Below are positions 5,839 through 9,533 of a stretch of 9,533 nucleotides of DNA, piece after piece. Position 1 is the first letter of the stretch; each line of letters begins with the position of its first letter. Both the position numbers and the translations under genes were made by a program. The DNA comes from Alphaproteobacteria bacterium (GTDB lineage: Bacteria > Pseudomonadota > Alphaproteobacteria > Rhodobacterales > Rhodobacteraceae). The DNA lies in assembly GCA_030428025.1 (NCBI GenBank), contig JAUIBJ010000083.1:1-9533 (forward strand), written 5' to 3'. The notes below the pieces were generated by a model, which searched no databases, was not told where the DNA came from, and saw only the letters and a program-made list of their open reading frames with translations.

Positions 5839-6184
5839 CCTGGGCCTCACGATTCTGGGCCTCGCCATAGGTGGCGCCGCGCCGGCCCACCTCTTCCATC
5901 CGTGCGCCCAGTTCCTCCAGCGAATAGATGCCGGCCTCGATCAGGTTCTGGTTCACGGCGGCGATCCAGCGCTCGTAGTAGCTCATGCACTCGAAGGCGT
6001 CCTCGCCCATGTCCTCCAGCGCCCGGCGCAGCCCGTCGACGGTGAAAAGCCCCTTCTCGCCGCACAGCACCATCAGCGCATCGACGCGCTTTTCCCAAAG
6101 CGCGAAGTCGTGTTGGTCGGTGGGAACGGGCCCTGCGGCCTGTCCGCCCATATCGTGCCAGCGGCGTCCATCGGTGGTACTCAT
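5831..6184 (-). CDS. Nitrile hydratase beta subunit, N-terminal half as a separate protein
   Basis: A 117-residue protein matching the helical N-terminal half of nitrile hydratase beta (thiocyanate hydrolase beta). Visible: H-D-M-G-G (10-14), the beta-subunit opening motif; L-W-E-K-R-V (29-34); L-R-R-A-L-E-D-M (52-59), whose Arg residues align with the active-site Arg region of the family; S-Y-Y-E-R-W (68-73); and Y-S-L-E-E-L-G-A-R-M (87-96). Nitrile hydratase activator proteins share this fold, but the H-D-x-G-G opening argues for a true beta half. Start at 6184 is the ATG nearest this motif; an in-frame TTG at 6229 is less likely, and no strong ribosome binding site is seen. First gene of the operon, divergent from crcB across 74 nt. 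Its stop overlaps the next start by 8 nt. The tail (101-117) is polar with several acidic residues. Confidence 0.87.
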   Translation of the reverse strand: MSTTDGRRWHDMGGQAAGPVPTDQHDFALWEKRVDALMVLCGEKGLFTVDGLRRALEDMGEDAFECMSYYERWIAAVNQNLIEAGIYSLEELGARMEEVGRRGATYGEAQNREAQDD

Positions 6185-6258
6185 GGACGCAACGCTAAGC
6201 CCTGTCGAGGTGGCTGTCCAGCTTGACAATTCCGGGGCGGCGCGCGACAGACGCGGCC
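6185..6258. promoter_or_regulatory. Divergent promoter region, nitrile hydratase operon / crcB
   Basis: A 74-bp gap between divergent start codons must hold the signals for the minus-strand hydratase operon and probably for the crcB operon. A consensus -35-like TTGACA lies at 6223-6228; it is part of TTGACAA, which also reads TTGTCAA on the other strand, but no good -10 follows in either direction. CTGTC occurs at 6202-6206 and 6214-6218, with GACAG at 6246-6250. No fluoride riboswitch (crcB motif) is recognisable. Confidence 0.3.
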
Positions 6259-6639
6259 ATGGTGACGACCCTTCTGCAAGTGGCTCTCGGCGGCGCGATC
6301 GGCGCCTCGGCGCGGTATCTGACCTCGGTCGGAACCATGCGCCTGATCGGCCCCGGTTTTCCCTGGGCGACGCTGGCCGTCAACGTGGCGGGGTCGTTCC
6401 TGATGGGGGCGTTGGTGGTGGTTCTGGCGCGCGAGGGCGGCACCAGAACCTTCGGCCCCTTCCTGATGACCGGCGTGCTGGGCGGGTTCACTACCTTCTC
6501 TGCCTTCTCGCTCGACGCGATGACGCTCTGGGAACGGGGGCAGGCCGGGCTGGCCACGGCCTATGTCCTCGCCTCGGTCGTTCTGTCGCTGATGGCGATC
6601 GTGGCCGGCATGGCGCTTCTGCGGGCGGTCTGGCCATGA
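6259..6639 (+). CDS. crcB: Fluoride ion channel CrcB/Fluc
   Basis: A small four-helix inner-membrane channel that, as an antiparallel dimer, exports fluoride and protects enzymes from F- toxicity. The 126-residue length is typical. Signature blocks: G-G-A-I-G-A-S-A-R-Y (11-20), A-T-L-A-V-N-V-A-G-S-F (37-47) with the pore Asn42, and G-V-L-G-G-F-T-T-F-S (72-81), the phenylalanine and sodium-site region. Start at 6259 gives the family's usual N-terminus; an in-frame TTG at 6223 would add 12 unconserved residues. Its TGA stop overlaps the next gene's ATG (ATGA at 6636-6639), so the two are probably translationally coupled. First gene of a four-gene plus-strand operon. Confidence 0.96.
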   Translation: MVTTLLQVALGGAIGASARYLTSVGTMRLIGPGFPWATLAVNVAGSFLMGALVVVLAREGGTRTFGPFLMTGVLGGFTTFSAFSLDAMTLWERGQAGLATAYVLASVVLSLMAIVAGMALLRAVWP

Positions 6640-7679
6640 GCGGCGTCCAGACCCTGACCGTGGCCGAGGGCGACGTCGACCAGCGGCTCGACCGCTGGCT
6701 CAGGCGGCAGTTTCCGCATGTACCGCAGGGCCGGATCGAGAAGATGTGCCGCAAGGGCGAGCTGCGCGTCGATGGGGGCCGGGTGAAGGCCTCGACCCGG
6801 TTGGAGGCCGGTCAGCAGGTGCGCATCCCGCCTCTGCCCGAGCCGGGCCAGCGCCCTGCGGAAGAGAAACCGGCGATCACGGAGGCTGACGCCAGGATGA
6901 TCCGCGCCGCCGTGATCTATCGCGACGCACATGTGATCGCGCTCAACAAGCCCCCAGGGCTGCCCGTGCAGGGCGGCAGCAAGCAGACCCGCCATGTGGA
7001 CGGGCTGGCCGAGGCGTTGCGTTTCGACGCGGACGAAAAGCCGCGCCTCGTGCACCGGCTCGACAAGGACACCTCGGGCGTTCTGCTTCTGGCGCGTTCG
7101 CGTTCCGTGGCCGCCAGCCTGACCGCCGCCTTCCGGCATCGCGACACTCGCAAGATCTACTGGGCGGCCATTGCCGGCGTGCCCAGCCCGCGCATGGGCA
7201 CCATCCGCTTCGGCCTGGTCAAGGCACCCGGCCACGGCAAGGGCGGTGAGGGCGAGAAGATGCTGTGCGTGCATCCCGGCCAGATCGACGCGACCCCCGG
7301 CGCGAAACATGCCACCACCGATTACGCGGTGATCGAGGCCGCCGGCACCCGTGCCGCCTGGGTGGCGCTGGTGCCGGTCACCGGGCGCACCCATCAACTG
7401 CGCGCCCATATGGCCGAGATCGGCCACCCGATCGTGGGCGACGGCAAATATGGCGGCTCGGGGCAGGAGAACCTGGGCGACGGCTGGGGCGCGCAGCTGG
7501 GCGGCGAGGTCAGCCGCAAGCTGCACCTGCATGCCCGCTCGCTCAGCCTGACCCACCCGGTGACCGGCGCGCGGCTTCACCTCTCCGCCCCCCTGCCCGC
7601 GCATATGGAACGCACCTGGGAGATGTTCCAGTGGCAGCCTTCCGAGGCGCCCGACGACCCGTTCGAGGCACTGGAATGA
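6636..7679 (+). CDS. rluC: RluC/RluD-type 23S rRNA pseudouridine synthase
   Basis: Isomerises specific uridines of 23S rRNA to pseudouridine. The 347-residue protein has an N-terminal S4 RNA-binding domain (about 15-65; Q-R-L-D-R-W-L at 16-22), a linker, then the RluA-family catalytic domain: L-N-K-P-P-G-L-P-V-Q-G-G (103-114), H-R-L-D-K-D-T-S-G (140-148) with Asp143 as the catalytic aspartate, I-Y-W-A-A-I-A-G (about 179-186), G-R-T-H-Q-L-R-A-H-M and H-P-I-V-G-D-x-K-Y. The ATG at 6636 overlaps the crcB stop, and its own stop overlaps the next ATG (7676-7679). Length and S4 domain fit RluC/RluD rather than RluA. Which uridines are modified is inferred; RluC sites (955, 2504, 2580) are the best guess from the H-R-L-D-x-D-T-S-G form. 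Paralogues elsewhere in the genome would be expected. Confidence 0.92.
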   Translation: MSGVQTLTVAEGDVDQRLDRWLRRQFPHVPQGRIEKMCRKGELRVDGGRVKASTRLEAGQQVRIPPLPEPGQRPAEEKPAITEADARMIRAAVIYRDAHVIALNKPPGLPVQGGSKQTRHVDGLAEALRFDADEKPRLVHRLDKDTSGVLLLARSRSVAASLTAAFRHRDTRKIYWAAIAGVPSPRMGTIRFGLVKAPGHGKGGEGEKMLCVHPGQIDATPGAKHATTDYAVIEAAGTRAAWVALVPVTGRTHQLRAHMAEIGHPIVGDGKYGGSGQENLGDGWGAQLGGEVSRKLHLHARSLSLTHPVTGARLHLSAPLPAHMERTWEMFQWQPSEAPDDPFEALE

Positions 7680-8359
7680 CCCGGCCGCTGAAACTCGTCA
7701 TCTTCGATGTTGACGGCACGCTGGTGGACAGCCAGGGCGATATCGTCGCCGCCATGACCCACGCCTTCGAGCGCGCGGACCAGCCCGCCCCGGGGCGCGA
7801 GCAGACCCTGGGCATTGTCGGCCTGTCGCTGGAAACCGCGATTCCGCGTCTTGCCCCCGACCTTCCACCCGCGCTGCACAGACAGATGGCGGGCTGGTAT
7901 CGCGAGGCTTATCTGGGCTTGAGGGCGCGCTATGGCGCGGCCGCATCCTCGCCGCTCTACCCGCATGCGGCCGAAATGCTGGCAACGCTTCATGCGGTGC
8001 CCGAAATGCTTCTGGGCGTGGCCACCGGCAAATCGCGCCGCGGGCTCGACAAGCTGATGGAGGCGCATGATCTGGGCCGGTTTTTCGTCACAACGCAAGT
8101 CAGCGACCACCACCCCTCGAAACCGCATCCGGCGATGCTTCTGGCGGCGCTGGCCGAAACCGGCGTCGAGGCGCGGGATGCGGTCATGGTGGGCGACACC
8201 ACCTATGACATGGAAATGGCCGCGGCGGCGGGCGTGCCCTTCCTCGGCGTCGGCTGGGGCTATCACCGGCCCGACCGGCTGACCGGTGCGGCGACGATCC
8301 TGACCGATTTCCGCGACCTGCCCGGCGCCCTGACAACCCTGTGGGAGACAGCCGCATGA
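7676..8359 (+). CDS. HAD-superfamily hydrolase, phosphoglycolate phosphatase-like
   Basis: A cytoplasmic haloacid dehalogenase-superfamily phosphatase of 227 residues. All four motifs are present: I, D-V-D-G-T-L-V-D with nucleophile Asp11 and acid/base Asp13; II, A-T-G-K with Thr117; III, S-K-P-H-P with Lys149; IV, G-D-T-T-Y-D with Asp174 and Asp178 for Mg2+. An alpha-helical cap (about residues 18-90) places it with Gph/beta-phosphoglucomutase-like enzymes. Overlaps of ATGA type join it to the pseudouridine synthase before it and the Atp12 gene after it. Phosphoglycolate is the usual guess for this group, but the substrate cannot be read from sequence; a housecleaning phosphatase is equally possible. 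Confidence 0.92.
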   Translation: MTRPLKLVIFDVDGTLVDSQGDIVAAMTHAFERADQPAPGREQTLGIVGLSLETAIPRLAPDLPPALHRQMAGWYREAYLGLRARYGAAASSPLYPHAAEMLATLHAVPEMLLGVATGKSRRGLDKLMEAHDLGRFFVTTQVSDHHPSKPHPAMLLAALAETGVEARDAVMVGDTTYDMEMAAAAGVPFLGVGWGYHRPDRLTGAATILTDFRDLPGALTTLWETAA

Positions 8360-9072
8360 GCACATGGAAGGCCAGACGGTTCTGGAAATCGGCGCGTGTC
8401 ACCGAAACCGACGAAGGCTATTCGGTAGAGCTTGACGGCCGCCCGGTGCGCACCCCGGCCAAGGCGCCGCTGGTTCTGCCCAGCCGGGCCATGGCCGAGG
8501 CCGTGGCCGCCGAATGGGACGCGCAGGAGGGCGAGATCCGCCCCATGACCATGCCGGTCACGCGAGCCGCGAACGCTGCCATCGACAAGGTCGTACCGCA
8601 GCGGGCAGAGGTGGCCGAGATGATCGCCGCTTATGGCGACAGCGACCTCGTCTGCTACCGTGCCGAAGCGCCGCAGGAACTGACCGAGCGGCAGGCGGCG
8701 GCCTGGGATCCGCTGCTCGACTGGGCCGACGCAACCTTCGGGGCGCGGCTCTTGCCGGTGGCGGGCGTCATGCACTCCCCCCAGCACGCGCAGGCCCTTC
8801 GGCGGCTGGCGGAACCGGTCAAGGCGATGGATCCGTTCCACCTGACCGCCTTTCACGATCTGGTCGGGCTGTCTGGCTCGCTGGTGATCGGACTTGCGGC
8901 GATCCACGAGGCCGAAGAGATCGGCACACTCTGGCGCCTGTCGCGGGTCGACGAGACCTGGCAGGAAGAACACTGGGGCATCGACGAGGAAGCCCGCGCC
9001 CAGGCGGCGGCGAAAGAATCCGAATTCCGTGCCGCGAAGCGCTTTCACGATCTTGCGCAGCTTGCGATGTGA
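8356..9072 (+). CDS. Atp12-family F1-ATPase assembly chaperone
   Basis: A homologue of mitochondrial Atp12, which binds the F1 alpha subunit during assembly of the ATP synthase catalytic hexamer; alphaproteobacteria carry soluble cytoplasmic versions. The 238-residue protein shows K-A-R-R-F-W-K-S-A (5-13), L-D-G-R-P-V-R-T-P (26-34), the family hallmark M-P-V-T-R-A-A-N-A-A-I-D (66-77), D-S-D-L-V-C-Y-R (95-102), W-D-P-L-L-D-W (117-123) and, near the C-terminus, E-E-H-W-G-I-D-E-E-A (204-213). The ATG at 8356 overlaps the HAD stop (ATGA). An upstream in-frame ATG at 8341 is less likely. Last gene of the crcB operon; 201 nt follow before the next gene. Confidence 0.95.
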   Translation: MSTWKARRFWKSARVTETDEGYSVELDGRPVRTPAKAPLVLPSRAMAEAVAAEWDAQEGEIRPMTMPVTRAANAAIDKVVPQRAEVAEMIAAYGDSDLVCYRAEAPQELTERQAAAWDPLLDWADATFGARLLPVAGVMHSPQHAQALRRLAEPVKAMDPFHLTAFHDLVGLSGSLVIGLAAIHEAEEIGTLWRLSRVDETWQEEHWGIDEEARAQAAAKESEFRAAKRFHDLAQLAM

Positions 9073-9273
9073 GCCGCGAAAATGCTGGGTTACGCTCCGG
9101 AAACTCCATGGATCGACTGCCATTTTTCGTGATCCGGACTTGACGCGCGTTGAGGAATCCACACAAACTCGCGGGCACTGACGGGAGGATGCTTCCGAAA
9201 ACAGTATGGCTTTGGCCTGTACAGGGCCCAGAGAACCGCCCTGGAGAGGGTGGACAATCAGGAAGAGGTAAAA
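9073..9273 (+). promoter_or_regulatory. Upstream region of the amino acid binding protein gene
   Basis: A 201-nt gap without a gene. TTGACG at 9140-9145 is a -35 candidate, with a weak ACAAAC 17 nt on (9163-9168). GGATC (9110-9114) and GATCC (9131-9135) form only a short dyad around a T-rich stretch, too weak to call a terminator for the preceding operon. CCTGTACAGG (9216-9225) is a perfect 10-bp palindrome of a size expected by chance. GAGG at 9265-9268, 5 nt before the ATG, is the ribosome binding site. Confidence 0.3.
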
Positions 9274-9533
9274 ATGAAAAAATCCGTATTTCTTGGTGCG
9301 CTGACCGTGACCGGCCTTGCCGCCGGCGCCGCTGCGGCGGCCACGTTGGACGACGTCAAAGCGCGCGGCACTCTGAACTGCGGCGTGACGACCGGCCTCG
9401 TCGGTTTCGCCGCACCGGACGCGAACGGTGTCTGGGAAGGTTTCGACGTTGCCGTCTGCCGCGCCGTCGCCGCGGCCGTGCTGGGGGATTCGACCGCTGT
9501 CGAATTCGTACCCACCACCGGCAAGACCCGCTT
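9274..9533 (+). CDS. aapJ: General L-amino acid ABC transporter periplasmic binding protein, 3' end missing
   Basis: Start of the solute-binding subunit of the Aap/Bzt polar amino acid ABC transporter (AapJ of Rhizobium, BztA of Rhodobacter), which delivers glutamate, glutamine, aspartate, asparagine and other L-amino acids to the membrane permease. Only 86 complete codons are in the window. A Sec signal peptide is clear: M-K-K, a hydrophobic core (about 5-17) and an Ala-rich cleavage region near residue 23. The mature start T-L-D-D-V-K-A-R-G-T-L-N-C-G-V (24-38) and the following G-F-A-A-P-D and W-E-G-F-D-V-A-V-C-R-A-V-A-A-A segments match AapJ/BztA closely. The ATG at 9274 has GAGG 5 nt upstream. 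The permease and ATPase genes (aapQMP/bztBCD) are expected beyond the window. Confidence 0.92.
   Translation, partial: MKKSVFLGALTVTGLAAGAAAAATLDDVKARGTLNCGVTTGLVGFAAPDANGVWEGFDVAVCRAVAAAVLGDSTAVEFVPTTGKTR

Noticed and set aside
6185..6258. Fluoride riboswitch before crcB
   Set aside because: The conserved pseudoknot sequences of the crcB motif were not recognisable in the 74-nt leader region.
5985..6635. Upstream extension of the pseudouridine synthase frame
   Set aside because: It runs through antisense hydratase and crcB sequence without homology; the ATG at 6636 in an ATGA overlap gives the normal S4-domain start.
7265..7675. Upstream extension of the HAD phosphatase frame
   Set aside because: It lies inside the pseudouridine synthase gene and is Arg-rich shadow sequence; the ATG at 7676 precedes the nucleophile motif at the usual distance.
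9216..9225. CCTGTACAGG palindrome as an operator for aapJ
   Set aside because: About nine 10-bp perfect palindromes are expected by chance in a window this long, and no second half-site or repeat supports it.
1..9533. CRISPR arrays, tRNA or rRNA genes, transposases
   Set aside because: No regularly spaced direct repeats, cloverleaf-like sequences, rRNA segments or transposase motifs were seen on either strand.

Overview
The window looks like a chromosomal segment of an alphaproteobacterium, most likely of the order Rhodobacterales. The reasons are high G+C (about 67-72% in sampled stretches of most genes), ATGA-type gene overlaps, an Atp12-type ATPase assembly factor, and an AapJ/BztA-type amino acid binding protein. 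Genus cannot be read from the sequence alone. No rRNA, tRNA, CRISPR array or recognisable transposase was found.

Layout. (1) Positions 1-2535, + strand: the 3' part of an RsmC-like rRNA guanine-N2 methyltransferase, a short-chain dehydrogenase-like protein that lacks the catalytic Tyr and Lys, and aerobic coproporphyrinogen III oxidase (hemF). (2) Positions 2536-2705: a convergent intergenic stretch with two separate inverted-repeat structures; one arm of the second supplies the stop codon of the opposing gene. (3) Positions 2702-3904, - strand: a compact MgtE-type Mg2+ transporter without the usual N domain, in noticeably lower-G+C DNA, with a dyad just upstream of its start. (4) Positions 3905-4858, - strand: an LpxL/HtrB-like acyltransferase with Asn where the catalytic Asp/Glu is expected. 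(5) Positions 4926-6184, - strand: a tight three-gene operon for a cobalt-type nitrile hydratase-family enzyme. Its beta subunit is encoded as two separate polypeptides, the organisation known from thiocyanate hydrolase (order scnB-scnA-scnC) and toyocamycin nitrile hydratase. (6) Positions 6259-9072, + strand: crcB fluoride channel, an RluC/RluD-type pseudouridine synthase, a HAD phosphatase and an Atp12 chaperone, each joined to the next by ATGA overlap and so probably translationally coupled. (7) Position 9274 to the end: the start of a periplasmic general L-amino acid binding protein (aapJ/bztA type).

Regions 1 and 6 read as housekeeping: rRNA modification, heme synthesis, ATP synthase assembly and fluoride resistance. 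Between them, regions 3 to 5 look like a more variable insert: metal transport, lipid acylation and nitrile or thiocyanate metabolism. The most interesting points are the split nitrile hydratase/thiocyanate hydrolase-like operon with no accessory gene beside it, the two proteins with substituted catalytic residues (SDR and LpxL-like), the N-domain-less MgtE and its dyad, and the palindromic element at the hemF/mgtE junction. I see no clearly new multi-gene defence or mobile system.
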